Below, in pieces: positions 32,821 through 43,816 of a stretch of 64,000 bases of DNA. This DNA comes from Aplectana chamaeleonis (Eukaryota; Nematoda; Chromadorea; Rhabditida; Cosmocercidae): positions 248,001-312,000 of the forward strand of contig JAPDOI010000152.1 in assembly GCA_029168955.1 (NCBI GenBank). Direction: 5' to 3'. The notes below the pieces were generated by a model that had not been told where the DNA came from, did not search any database, and was given only the letters and a program-made list of their open reading frames with translations. The position numbers and the translations under genes are program-made. Every line of letters starts with the position of its first letter. Within the stretch, counting starts at the first letter, position 1.

Positions 32821-33424
32821 TTTTCGTAAACTGTTAACTGAGTGTGCTACTATTCGCCCACAATTTCGAAAACTGGAATAGTGCAGCTTATGCTCTAGCT
32901 TGGTTGATGTTATATTTTCCATGATGCTATAGCCTAGCAAATCTCATAAAGCAATTACTCTGTTGCCCTCCAATGATGCCACGATCTGATGTATCTTGAA
33001 AATTTGTCTGTACTCTTGTTCGAACAGATATTCTCGACAGTTTTCACTTATTGTTAGTGCAATCTCATCCTGCAAAGATAACTTATTCATAGAAATATAT
33101 GTACATAGCGAAATAGATATTCATAGAAATATATACAGTGAAGTAGTTATTTACAGAAACATACTATGTATTGAATGAAGTAACAAATGTGTTCAAGTTA
33201 GAAATTTGAGGATTATTGTATAGGTGTGGTGCACTTCTCAGTCTATTGCTTGGTAACTAGAATTGGTTTCCTTAGTTGTAGCAGTTGCCTCCGTTATGCC
33301 GTCTGGGAGTTAGATTGAGTACTGAATTCGGCTCTCGTGATCGAAGTTCACTACGTAGCCTAAATTTATTGATGATTTCTCTACTACCACAAATAGTAGA
33401 ATAGTAGCACACTCAGCAAAAAAT

Positions 33425-33690
33425 TTATGAAAAAAAGCCAAATGAAGGATGGATTACGTTTCCTACGTAAGAAAGGAAAGAACTGAGCCTAAAAAAATTT
33501 CGAAAGAAAAGAATAAAAACAGCCAAATTTTAGTATTTGGATCATATGCACCGTTTAGAAACCTTAACTAACTGAAAAAAGAAGTAAAATAAAATAATAC
33601 GATAGTGGAAATAGCAAAAAAATGTATAAGCGTGAATGTTTTTTGTCAATCGAGTGTTTCCGAACACTCACAAGAGAGGCTTGTTACCTT
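33425..33690 (+). repeat. Unclassified dispersed repeat R, copy 2 (partial)
   Basis: It contains the TACGTAAGAAAGGAAAG, ATCATATGCACCGTTTAGAA and GTGAATGTTTTTTGTC blocks and stops after TCGAGTGTTTCC. With copy 1 it forms an inverted pair. Confidence 0.65.
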
Positions 33691-33829
33691 CCAGTGGCGA
33701 TTTGGAAAATCAAGTTGTTAGTACATATATAAATGGCCCGCGCTTGAAATTGGCTAAATGGCTAAGAGGATTCCAAAAACGGCATTTTTATTGCTCAAAA
33801 AAGAGGTAAGGGAATTTTTTAGGCGTTCA

Positions 33830-34190
33830 GAAGTTTTTTCGGATTCGGCACAAAACTTTCAACTGGGGATTATTTAGTGCGCTGAATCCGAATCTGGGGT
33901 CTATTCCGGGGCCAGACATAGGGTTACTGTAGATTACGGTAGGCATAATGCCTTTTAACAGGCGATACCTACCTTGAAATTTCGAAAATCGAAAAATTGT
34001 TGTCAAATTCGTGTTCAGCGTCCCGGATAACACTCACAGTGAAATTTTGAGTTAAATTTGAGACTTGAGCTATTGTATACCCACCGTAACCTACCGTAAT
34101 TTATTGAAAATCGACAAACGGGTTGCAGATTCGTGTTAGGCAGCCCGAATAGCCCCCATGTAAAAGTTTTGGGGCGATTTGATCGTTTGG
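33830..34190. repeat. Ancient dispersed repeat H, longest fragment
   Basis: GCGCTGAATCCGAATCTGGG, GGGTTACTGTAGATTACGGT and ACCGTAATTTATTGAAAATC followed by CAGATTCGTGTTAGG occur in order. The same order appears at 48830-49140. Confidence 0.5.
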
Positions 34191-34400
34191 AAATCTCCTG
34201 TGAATTTCTGAGGCATTTATCCGATTCTGAGTACAGAATACTGGAGCACGGTGCTCCCCCCTAGAAATCGCTTGGAAATCTCCTGTGAATTTCGGAGGTA
34301 TTATCCGATTCTGAGTACAGAATGCTGGAGCATCCCCCCTAGAACATATTAAAGTGGCATCTCGAATTTCCATCTTATGTGTGCAAGCCTTCCTTGTCAG
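34190..34400. repeat. Two-unit tandem duplication of about 80 bp
   Basis: GGAAATCTCCTGTGAATTTC through CCGATTCTGAGTACAGAAT to GCTCCCCCCTAGAA is repeated at about 34188 and 34271. The tail after it resembles part of the fold-back at 37650-38140. Confidence 0.65.
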
Positions 34401-34414
34401 TCAACAAGAAGACA

Positions 34415-34830
34415 GGCCAAGATGAACGATAGACTACGTCTTCTACGTAACAAACGAAGGAATTGAGCCTCAAAAAAAGAAATAAAAACAACCAGATTTA
34501 AATATATGAATCATACGCACCGTTTAAAAACCATAATTTGGTAAAAAAGAGGCAAAATAAAATGATACACTTGTAAAAATAGAAAAAAGTGTATAAACGT
34601 GAATGTTTTCGTCAACTCGAGTGTTTCCAATTCTTCTATTATAAAATCTTCTTATCAGATTGAGAAGAATAACCCTAAAATCCTTCGCAACGACGAAAAC
34701 TGCATAACCACCTCGCTAACTGCCAAAAATACCTCTAGGCGTGAGATTGTGTGCGGGGTCCATAATCACGTCGCGCCAAGTGGGTGTCTGGTTAGCATTA
34801 TTCTAGGATTTGTGATCACCACACAGTTAC
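34415..34830 (+). repeat. Unclassified dispersed repeat R, copy 3
   Basis: Longest plus-strand copy. Its open frame begins MNVFVNSSVSNSSIIKSSYQ then IEKNNPKILRNDENC, against MNVFINSSVSNSCIINSSSQ and IEKNNPQILRNDENC in copy 1, and then the frames diverge after an indel. The conserved start suggests a former coding exon of an unknown element. Confidence 0.6.
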
Positions 34831-36925
34831 CGGATCAGCACCGTTTGCTTAGAGATATTATGTCTTGTAGGACTACAAGCTTCGAACTATTTTCGTATAA
34901 TCTTTCTAGAATATCTTCGATCCGGAATCGGTAGATGGTTGTCTGAAGGGGCAACGAGGAAGGCGGAGTAATAATTTTTGGCGGCAAAGTTAGACTTATC
35001 AGCGAGTCTTTTCCTGAGGAAGTGAAAATCTAGAGATATTTTCAAACCAGCATAACCATCACAGAGACGAAATTTCTCCAAATTAATAAGTATTGAAGGA
35101 GACATTCGAACATTAGCAAAAAATAAGAGGGTTGTTTCATAAGTTATCATGACCTCCGCGAGCACGAGATTTTTCTTAAAAATCGGAAGTCACGACAGAA
35201 ATATTAGTAGGGTAATCGTTTTTTTCTTCAGATTCAAAAATCGGGTATTATTCACATCCCGAGCTCCCCTTTTGAAAAATGGAAAGGGTTAAGTGAGCTG
35301 TTATAAGGACCAAGATGAAGCTACGACCGCCCCCAATCGGTGACCGGAATTTTTATCAAAGTTTCACGTATAGGCTATGAAACGGCGAAATTCACTTGGT
35401 TCCTACGCGTGCTGGTGCGGAGAGGAGGTTAGAGACAGTGAGAGAGCGTAGGGCAGACGAAGACCGAGGCGACGCGCGCCGCTCGCGCCTCGAATGATGT
35501 GAATTTCGACGTTTTATAGAGGGTACTAGTTCTTAAAGTTTTAATTTTTACACAGAATTTTGACAATGCTGATCGAATTTTTTTCTATTCTTGACCAACA
35601 TTCTTCCATAGGGTCAAGCGGGCGTTGTATAGGACTTCAGCGGAGCTACGACCCGCTTGACTGCCAACACCTATCCTTTTTTCAGATATCCGCCTAAAAA
35701 TTGAGAAAAGAAAAAGCTCCTTTACCTTTTCAGCGTTTTTTTGAAGGTTGGGACGTCTAAAATCGTCGCTGAACTCATGTCTTTGTAGTCTGCCCTGAGG
35801 CGCTTATAGGGTGGGATTTGAGAACTTGGAAACGATTATAGGCAGACAAGTCGTAAATGTTAACGATAGGATGACAACAATGACCTCAACCAGCTTGCCC
35901 TCATCAAACTCCCACAAGAAGGCCTGCAATCAAGACGAGGGTCGCGCACGGAAATTCCCCGCGCGATCGGCATTTTTAGTAGCCTGAAAGAAGCGGGTGT
36001 ATCGGCGTTTCTTGTTGGTGATTGATGGCGATCACCTCCTCAATCGGTTGGGGGGTCGCCCCATTGGAAGAGTGCGCGCTTTGCCCCGCCCCGCCTACTA
36101 GCGGCGTCCTGTTGTGGCCTTGATTGTAGGGACGGACGGAACGAGGCGGCGGTCTTCGTGGACCATCGGACCTCGCGTGTTACCCTCATCCCTGTCCCCT
36201 CTCCGTCAGACTCAGTCCGTCAGTCAGTCTACCACCGCCACCTCCTCGTCAACCTATTACGCAAACCCCGACGCACAATAGAGGAATCCCATGTTTGCTG
36301 GTCAGGTTCTGTCTGCTGTTTCTCCTCTGACTGGCTAGGCTCTACGGTGAAGAGGAGCACGACAATTGACGCCATTTACCTCCCGCTCAGCTGCTTTTCC
36401 TTACCAGATCCCGTTAGCTGCCCGCTTTCGGCTGGTGCTGACGTGAACGTTGATCTTCTGATTGATCTGCGTCCAGTCTCTTCAGTTGCCTGCCGCTGCC
36501 GCCTCAGTTTTTAAAGGATTCCTCTCAAGTTCCATCGATTTTACGAAGTGTTATTGAGTTTTAGAATATGTTTTTTTTTTCAGTAAATATCGCAAAATTC
36601 TGTTGTTTAGAGTGTGAGTTGCATGAAACTTGCGAGGCTATTTCAACATTTCTGTTAATTAGTAGTACTGAGCTGTCCTAAAGCTTGGTACTCAAACATA
36701 ACCCACAAGGTTTCTTGGGAGTATGCTGTGTTTTTCCCTGTTTTTAAAGCGTCCCGAGGGTGCACGGGGTTGTCCCATCTGTCCTGAATGCTTAGCTAAA
36801 AAAGTTTCTCTGATTTCTACTCTTCACTCCTCAAATATGCGCACATTCAGTTAAAACTAGTTTGAGTAAGCCCTAAAGAAGTTCGTAAACAAAAGGGACC
36901 TAAGTGTCCTGACCGGGGGTGAGTG
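34831..36925. other. Intergenic stretch with a module copy (35395-35500) and a GC-rich segment (36060-36520)
   Basis: 35395-35500 carries the pyrimidine module on the minus strand (GTCTCTAACCTCCTCTCCGC). 35605-35660 is a short piece of the hAT-like MITE at 36926 (GGAGCTACGACCCGCTTGAC). 36060-36520 has GCCCCGCCCCGCC and long CT-rich stretches with a 118-codon open frame (36158-36514) of no recognised family. It could be a regulatory or 5'-UTR region, but nothing shows it. Confidence 0.35.
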
Positions 36926-37196
36926 CAGGGTTGAGCAGGGTTGCGAACCGGCGCAATGGTGATCGTAAAAATTTTGAATAAAAATCAAATTGATGGGGGT
37001 CGTAAAATTTTCGGAGGGAAAAGGAATTTACTCCAAACCACTTGGCAAGCAAAAATGAGGAAAGCAAATTTTCTAAAGCAGCTAAAGCAATTTTTATTTT
37101 CGGGGCGGGGTTCGTAATTTTTTTACAAGAATCTGGTTAACATAGGGGAGGGTCATAGCTCCGCGGAAAATCGGCGCAACGACCTGCTCAACCCTG
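36926..37196. mobile_element. hAT-type MITE with perfect 8-bp duplication (271 bp)
   Basis: The ends are CAGGGTTGAGCAGGGTTGCG and GCAACGACCTGCTCAACCCTG. GGTGAGTG flanks both sides exactly (36918-36925 and 37197-37204), the 8-bp duplication of hAT transposition. GGTCGTAAAA and GGTCATAGCTCCGCGGAAAA are family hallmarks shared with copies at 46015, 49134, 53278 and 57060. Confidence 0.9.
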
Positions 37197-37649
37197 GGTG
37201 AGTGGTATTCAGATCTCGTAATTTCGGTTTCCCGGGTTTCGATGGATTCCGGATCTTCGATTCCCCAAATTTCGCTATTTGTGGTGCAGAGTCTTATATG
37301 AGAGGATTTCCCGCTTGCTGATTTCCGACGGCTTCTGGCGTTCCGATTTCCGCTTTTGAAATTCCGAAACGAACCTGCGCTTGGCTTTGGTCCCAATAAC
37401 GCTCCGTAATTGTGACAGAGGGGCTCAACTTTGGGAAACGGGCGCATGAAGAAAACATTTTAATTTTGATCGGTTTTTTTTTGTTGGGTCTAGTAATTTT
37501 TTATAACTTCATCTATTTTCTAAGAAAATAGGTTGTTCTCGAGGCAGCCCCTCGTTTTTTTTCTTGCATGGTTCACAAAAGCCGATACAGAAAACAAGGA
37601 GAATTCTGAGTTCCTGACAGCCTATGCTTTTTCCCCTTCCGATTTTCTA

Positions 37650-38140
37650 AAAATGCCTCGAAATACGGAAGTACCACTAACAAGGGGTTTCGGGATGCAA
37701 TTTCAATATGTTCTAGGGGAGGACAGTGTTCCAATACCACATACTCAGAATAAATGCCTCTGGCAGTCCCAAAAAAGGTCAAAATCTGAGCAAGGCTAGA
37801 ACGGCTCGGCCGAAGTAAGTACAGCTGATTTAACGATTGAATTACTTTCATGTATATTCAGAATAGATTGGCGTCTAGGGAGCAATGCATAATTTTTGAT
37901 CTAAACAGGATCAATGCGCCAATTTGTTTCTACGTCTATTCTGAACATATCGGAATGTAATCGGTGAATCTGCTCTACTCACTTCGGCCGAGCCGTTCTA
38001 ACCTTGTTCAGATTTTGACCTTATTAGGGACTGCCTGAGGCGTTTGGCAAATTCTGAGTGTGGGATATTGGAACACTGCCCGTAGAACATTTTAAAATTG
38101 CATCCCGAATTTCCTTTTGATGTGGGCAACCCTTCCTTGC
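37650..38140. mobile_element. Fold-back element with arms of about 140 bp
   Basis: GAACGGCTCGGCCGAAGTAA (37800) mirrors CACTTCGGCCGAGCCGTTCT (37981). Arms extend outward through GGTCAAAATCTGAGCAAGG and GGACAGTGTTCCAATA to GGGATGCAATTT, and inward to TTCAGAATAGATTGGCG and CGTCTATTCTGAACAT. No coding capacity. Confidence 0.7.
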
Positions 38141-38950
38141 AAGGGTGGTCCAGAATCCGGAATGAACGGATTTTCCACATACCTATTTCTGATGGTTTTG
38201 GCGTTTTGGTTTTCTGAGAACAAAGGGACCGTTTCCTGTTCTGATTTTCGTCTGCCGAGTTTTTCGGAAGAAAATCCTCTGCTCATGTGGTTGCGACGCT
38301 TCCGAAGTACATCTGAACTCTTTCTTGTGCTGTCAACTTCTCAACAGAGCTTGAAATTGTATAGCAATTACCGTATGTCATTCCAAGCTTTGGAACTTTT
38401 CTCTCAACTGTAGTTAATTTTGAAGTTTGCAAAAAAAATGTTTTGCAAAATGTATTTTGTTTTGAAAAGTATTGAGCGACAGCGAATAGTCAGCTATTGC
38501 CGCGACGCGACCTTTCGCGAGAAATCAGATCACTTACCTGCCGCCCCAAGTCAGCCACTCAATGTGAAGGGATTGTGGAAGGACAGTACCTGGGCTGCTC
38601 AGTAAGCAATGTTGTTCATAGAATTTATTTCAGTTTCAATTTATTTCAGTGACTTTTGTTGATTTTTAGCTGTTTTTTTTGCATATTCCAGACGATTTTG
38701 TTAAAAATTTTGGATTTTCATTCATTAATGATTTTTTGGGGGTGTGTATACAAGTCTGTTGGTACCTGCTCGTTGGTGCCCCTGCTTCTACTGAACCCAG
38801 CAGACGTTTGAGTGTACACAGGGAACGTTCGAGCGATATAGCGTGCACAACTATATCGCGAAAGTATCCCGCACATTGCATAAAGGTGTCGCCGTCCGGC
38901 ACACTAAGGCCTCTGGTCCATAACACCTTAGGATCCGTACCTAGGGAGTC

Positions 38951-39800
38951 ATGGAGTCTTTGGCCACAAGCCACAATTTCGCCACCCTGAACTGTCGATC
39001 GCTGTCGAGTGATATCCAAAAAACTGCGCTATCCAGACTTCTGAGCTATTTCCATGCACCGTTTGCTGCTTTGCAGGAAACCCGCCTCAAGGATAGACCC
39101 GTCATCAGCGTCGGAGAGTACACCATCTACTGCGGTAACGCTGACGATAGGAGAGTGGGAGGCTGTGCAATAGCTGTAAGGAAGGATTTCAATGGTATGG
39201 TCAAGGAGTTTGGCTCAACGTCGTGCCGGAATGCATTCGTACGACTTCGGGATCACAGAGGATTCAATGTGTGGATAGTGAGTGCTCATGCGCCCACTGA
39301 AACCGCCCTGGACAATTCTAAGGATGCGTTTTATGAGGAATATGAGGAACTTAATACGTTGCTGGCCAGGATACTTTGTCAACATGCTGTTGTCGTGGGG
39401 ATTGACGCAAATGCGAAGATGGGACTTGATCAGGAATCCGAAGTACTCGGTAAATGGTTCTACCCAGTGGAGCAAACATCGGACAATGGCTACCGCCTTG
39501 TCGACTTTTGTGAACGCAGTGGTCTGATTATTGCATCGACATTCAAGAGGAATCATCGCCGCCATCAGCTTACGTGGCAGGGGACCAACCCGGCTATCTC
39601 CAGAAGAGCAGCGGAAGCGGAAGATGACAACTTTGAAACTACAGCTTGACTATGTCCTGACGAGGACTATCGGACATTCGAAGATCTAGAGCTGTGTGGG
39701 ATGTCGCATTCGATTCGGATCACCGTCCTGTTCTGTTGAACTTCACTGCGAGGATTCATAAGAGGAAGCGAGGGCTCAGCCTCTCCAGAGGATTGAAATG
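38951..39800 (+). pseudogene. RTE apurinic-like endonuclease domain (frameshifted)
   Basis: This domain nicks target DNA to prime reverse transcription. The first 232 codons carry family motifs in order: ATLNCRSL, LQETRLKDRP with the catalytic Glu, YCGNADDRRVGGCAIAVRKD, VSAHAPTE, VVGIDANAKMG (the D-N pair) and LVDFCERSGLIIASTF then HQLTW. The frame is lost after PAISRRAAEAEDD. LQLDYVLTR and, after one more shift near 39665, RAVWDVAFDSDHRPVLLNF with the SDHRP motif are still readable to about 39800. All catalytic motifs survive, in different frames. Confidence 0.85.
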
Positions 39801-40390
39801 ACAAGTCTCAGAGATGAAGAGTGCAGAAGGAATTTCCGACAACGCGTTTCTATTCACATCGGAGTACGGACTAAGAAGAAACTTTGCGACGCGGATTCTT
39901 TTGTCAAGTGCATCAGGACGCTTCGAAAGAGCACTCCCAGTTGTACAGCCTAAGAAGAAGTTCGCCTACGTCTCAGAAGAAACAACATCTACCTACAACA
40001 GAGTATGTGCTCTCCGAACTGCAGGAAACTTCGTGGAGGAGAAGCGTCTGAGGAGGAAGTTGCGTCGGCAGCTTCAAAGTGACCGCGAACGAGTGGACGT
40101 GTAGAGCTAAGGAGTTCGAGAAGGCTTGGGAGGAGAAGAATCCGAAGAAAGCCTACACGTTGCTGCGACAGTATAGCGGGAAGATGAAGAGATGTTCTTC
40201 TGTCCTGAACACTACCAATGGAGTTGCAGTTGGTGATGCGACGCTGCCAATATGGAAGGATTACTTCAGTTCACTACTGAATCGTCCAGCGCCATCAGTA
40301 CCTGAGCTCTCGCATGTTCAGAGAGCACATTACGATGTCAGTGAGGAACCGCCGACTGAGTCTGAAGTTTGGATTGTGTCCGGAAACTGA
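39801..40390 (+). pseudogene. RTE linker and start of reverse transcriptase (frameshifted)
   Basis: Frames 39814-40104 and 40079-40390 cover the basic linker (LRRKLRRQLQ) and the region ending EEPPTESE. At 40368-40415 a 24-bp unit containing GTTTGGATTGTGTCCGGAAA is duplicated in tandem, and relative to the conserved reading LDCVRKMKNGKAGG one base is missing, so a stop arises at 40388-40390. Confidence 0.7.
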
Positions 40391-41665
40391 GTTTGGATTG
40401 TGTCCGGAAAATGAAGAATGGAAAGGCAGGTGGAGATGACGACATCACTGCTGAAATGCTGAAAGCTCTTCCTCCGTCTGGGATTCGTGAAATGACCAGC
40501 ACCATCCGTGCCATATGGATGAGCGAAAGGATACCCGATTCGTGGAGACATGCGATCATCGTACCTCTTCACAAGAAGCTATCCGTCACGGATCCTAAGA
40601 ACTACAGAGGAATCTCTCTACTTCGTGTCATGTACAAGGTTTTAGAACGTATCATTCTCCGAGCGACTTATCAAACATCGTGAAGGAACGACCAGAGATG
40701 AGCAAGCCGGTTTTCGACCTGGAAGATCGACCATCGACCAAGTGTTCGTCGTGAGAAGAGTAATTGAATCGTGGCAGCGGTTTTCGAAGCCATTACAGCT
40801 TGCTTTTTGGACTTTGAAGCCGCGTTCGACTCTCCTCATCGTGATCGATTGCTCAATGCTCTGCGAGCAGATGGAGTCCCGGAAAAAGTATGTTCAGTTA
40901 ATCGAGGACATGAACAAAGGAACAGCAGCAGCAGTTCGTACACCTGTCGGATTTACGTCAGCTTTCGAGATGAAAACAAGAGTAAGGCAAGGAGCCGATG
41001 CAGGACCTTTTCTTTTCAACTTCGCCGTTGATGACATCATGCGTAGAGTTGCAGAAGAGTTTCCTGCGGACGTGATACTAACACCATTAGGACGCTCCCT
41101 TGTCAACCTGGAGTACGCCGACGACATTGTGTTATTCGCTGAAAACAACAGGAAACTGCAAAGGGTTGTGGACCTCGCTTCGAAGAAGTATGCCGCAGCC
41201 TATGGACTTCGTCTTCGTCCCGACAAATGCAAGCAGATGTGGGTCTCTCAGAGGCCTTCAACGGGAGTTTGTGTGGACGGACAACGTATCGAACTGGTGG
41301 ACGATTTCTGTTATTTGGGCTGTTTGCTGAAGAACGATGGTAGTTATGCAGCGGATATTCGACAACGATGTGCGAAAGCTACGTCTGCATTCAATTCTCT
41401 AACCAAGTGTTTGTGGTCTACCACCATCGCGAAGGAAGTCAAGTTGCGCGTCTACCTATCCGCTATTCGCCCTATCATGATGTACGGATCGGAGACGTGG
41501 GCAGCACCGAAAACGCAGATGGAAAGGTTGGATTGCACGGGAAGGAAGCTTTTTAGGCGTTTGCTCGGATATTTCTGGCCGCGTGTATGCCATAACGAAG
41601 ACCTTTACAAGGAAATCGACGCAGTACATCAACGCTTGACACGAGGGAGGTGCCAGCATCTCTAA
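40369..41665 (+). pseudogene. RTE reverse transcriptase domain (frameshifted)
   Basis: The domain copies element RNA into DNA at the nicked target. Readable motifs in order: KNGKAGGDDDITAEMLK; IPDSWRHAIIVPLHKK then NYRGISLL; after a shift near 40680 FEAAFDSPHRDRLL (motif A, with its Asp); then TRVRQGADAGPFLFNFAVDD (motif B); EYADDIVLFAEN (motif C, the YADD active site); LRLRPDKCKQMWVS (motif D); FCYLGCLL; and YGSETWA. The frame ends at 41665 after another shift. The motifs are near intact, so few mutations separate this copy from an active one. Confidence 0.85.
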
Positions 41666-41997
41666 CGCCATCTCAAGCAGCAATGGAAGTCGACTTCGAC
41701 TGCTCGGGCACATACTAAGAAGAACGCCGGATCGTCTCGTACAACACGCTTTAAAAAATGCTTCCAAATCCTGTCTGGAAACGGCCACCTGGGCGTAGGC
41801 GAAAGTTCTGGACGGATGTGGTTAAAGAGGATTTAAAGTCACTCGGCATCGAAAGACAGTTCAGGCGCGATGTTTCGTTTCGCAGGAAATGGAATAGTGA
41901 CAGCTGGATGGAATGTGTTCAAATTGTGGCTGAAGACCGTGAAAAATGGACACGGCTGACTACTAGGACGGCACACCTCGGTGAAGATGCGGAATGA
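41666..41997 (+). pseudogene. RTE C-terminal region (frameshifted)
   Basis: LLGHILRRTPDRLVQHAL (41699-41752) and, in the frame at 41758-41997, KRPPGRRRKFWTDVVKEDLK are typical of RTE C-termini. The frame ends at a stop about 45 bp before the repetitive 3' tail. Confidence 0.7.
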
Positions 41998-42053
41998 CCG
42001 CGTCAGGCGAAAGCCAACCGATTAAGTCAAGTAAGTCAAGTCAATGATTTTTT

Positions 42054-43815
42054 CATTTTTCTTCACTTTTTTGTGTTTTTTTTTGTTCTGGTCGAACCGG
42101 GATTCCAGTCCGCAATTGCAGACAACCGCGGACATAAAGATGATCGTGTTAGGACCACTGGGTCTGGCACGATGATCCTCTTCAAAAATCGAAATTCCCT
42201 TCACTCGACGCGCGTGCGTGTGCGCGCGATACTGCACCCTCCGTCTGTCATCCGCTCTCTCGCTGTCTTTAACCTCCGCTCCGCACCCGCACGTAATGGA
42301 ACTGCGGAATATGTTTCTGTACACCCTGTATCTTCAAGCTGCTCGCTGCAATAGCTTTGGTCTGCAACTGCGGACCGAAATTTCGTTCTGATAAGGACAG
42401 TAAGCTATAGTTAGATCCGTGGCTTGTTTCCTCAAGAAAAATTTAAATCTCATCCGCGGCTGGCGAGGGCGGTCGCGTTCGCCGACCCGCTATTCAATTC
42501 ACGCCGAAAATGTTTTGTGCTGCTATTCGTTCAATGCGTAGTCTGCTTTGTTACTGCCCATTTCACATGATTTTCGTGTTTTCAATTCTCAGTTTCGTTT
42601 GTATTTGTTCTGTCCGTTTCGAGGTAGTTTTTGTCGGTCATCATTTCACACCATGGAAAAGCACCATATTTCGTCCTTTTAATTTGAAGTTTTCTCAGAG
42701 TGAGCCTTTGCAATCGTATTTACTCTGAGCGTTCCATATAGGCGGCAAATGAAACCCTTGATGAAGCGAACGCTTATTTGTTTTCCGCTTGCGCAATCGG
42801 CTTCTTTGATACTAAATATGAGCGCCACTGCTTATTGCCACAGTATCCGTATTCGTGTTATGTCGCCCATTCATACATAGATTTTCTTGCAGTGGCTTTT
42901 TTGAATAGTGGGTTTCACTACCTGGTTCATTCACAAACGACAATGATATCCGAACTTTTCTCATAACAGTGGCGCAGTGGGGAATATTCAAGAATTAAGA
43001 CCCTTTTTTCTTTTTACTCATAATTTCCTATGCGTTCTCCATTTAGCCCGTTTTCTTTTTGGGTGTAACGTGTGTGTGCCAGTCTTTCTGGAAGTTACGA
43101 CGCAGCTGCATTCGCGGCACGCGTCAAACGCGCGGATAAAGACTATCGATTGAATGATTTCTCGCGCCCAAATCAGCGTCGCAGCTCAAACGGGCCATGC
43201 AAGAGTGATCTCACTCAAAAGCTATGCATTTTTCAGGGATTTTATTCTCCGACGATCGTATCACCTAATAAGTTTACTCTGAAATTTAAGTTCTGTCGAA
43301 AATTCTACGGTCATGCCCGGGAACGATCGCCTCGCTGCGGATAGCGCGAGCGGTCGCGTCGCGCTGTCTGCAGAGAGGTTTTCGCGCTTTCGGCTGGGAG
43401 GTTATCGCCATCGGGCACGAGTGCTGAATTTTTCGCTGAAACTGGACTTTTAGACTCATTCTGCCTGGTAATATGATTTTCTAGATTATTTTCAATATTC
43501 TCGAAACTTTCAAGGTTTTCTTCATTTTTTCCGAATATATTTCTTTAATTTGCGTATCCGTCTCACTATCACATAATGGCAAGACTCGTTAGGAGCGAGA
43601 AACCATTCAATCTATGGTTAGTGTCCTCACCTTCGAACGAGTGATATCTACATGTGTGTCTGCGTCGCGACTTTCATATAGAATACACGCGGACGCTACA
43701 AAATACTTCATCCATGTACAAAGTTCGTCCACTCACCTGGGTGCGGAATTTTTATTCGATCCCCATTTTGTGCACCTGCTCCACCTAGAGCAGGCTCAAG
43801 CATGCGCTGTCTTGT
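42054..43815. other. Intergenic stretch with two MITE fragments
   Basis: 42195-42300 carries the pyrimidine module (GCGCGCGATACTGCACCCTC, CTCTCTCGCTGTCTTTAACC, TCCGCTCCGCACCCGCACG). 42340-42402 is a family A end (GCGGACCGAAATTTCGTTC). 42408-42470 is a half copy of the element at 56847-57026 (CCGTGGCTTGTTTCCTC, CCGCGGCTGGCGAGGGC). No gene is supported. Confidence 0.5.
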
Positions 43816-43816
43816 G

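Larger units (their letters stand above)
38738..42042 (+). mobile_element. Full-length RTE-type non-LTR retrotransposon with 11-bp duplication (3.3 kb)
   Basis: RTE elements are about 3.2-3.4 kb, encode one protein (AP endonuclease plus reverse transcriptase) and end in short tandem repeats. Here AATGATTTTTT occurs immediately before (38727-38737) and after (42043-42053), an exact target-site duplication. The 3' end is an AAGTC-type short repeat (TTAAGTCAAGTAAGTCAAGTC). The 5' leader of about 210 bp precedes the ATG at 38951. The reading frame is interrupted by several frameshifts, so this copy is dead but complete, and its exact duplication suggests a fairly young insertion. It lies upstream of the sidekick-like gene and in the same orientation. 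Confidence 0.9.

Noticed and set aside
36158..36514. 118-codon frame as a gene
   Set aside because: Low-complexity Pro/Ser/Arg/Cys-rich translation of CT/GC-rich DNA with no motif or second exon identified.
39215..39565. 116-codon minus-strand frame
   Set aside because: Antisense shadow of the RTE endonuclease domain.
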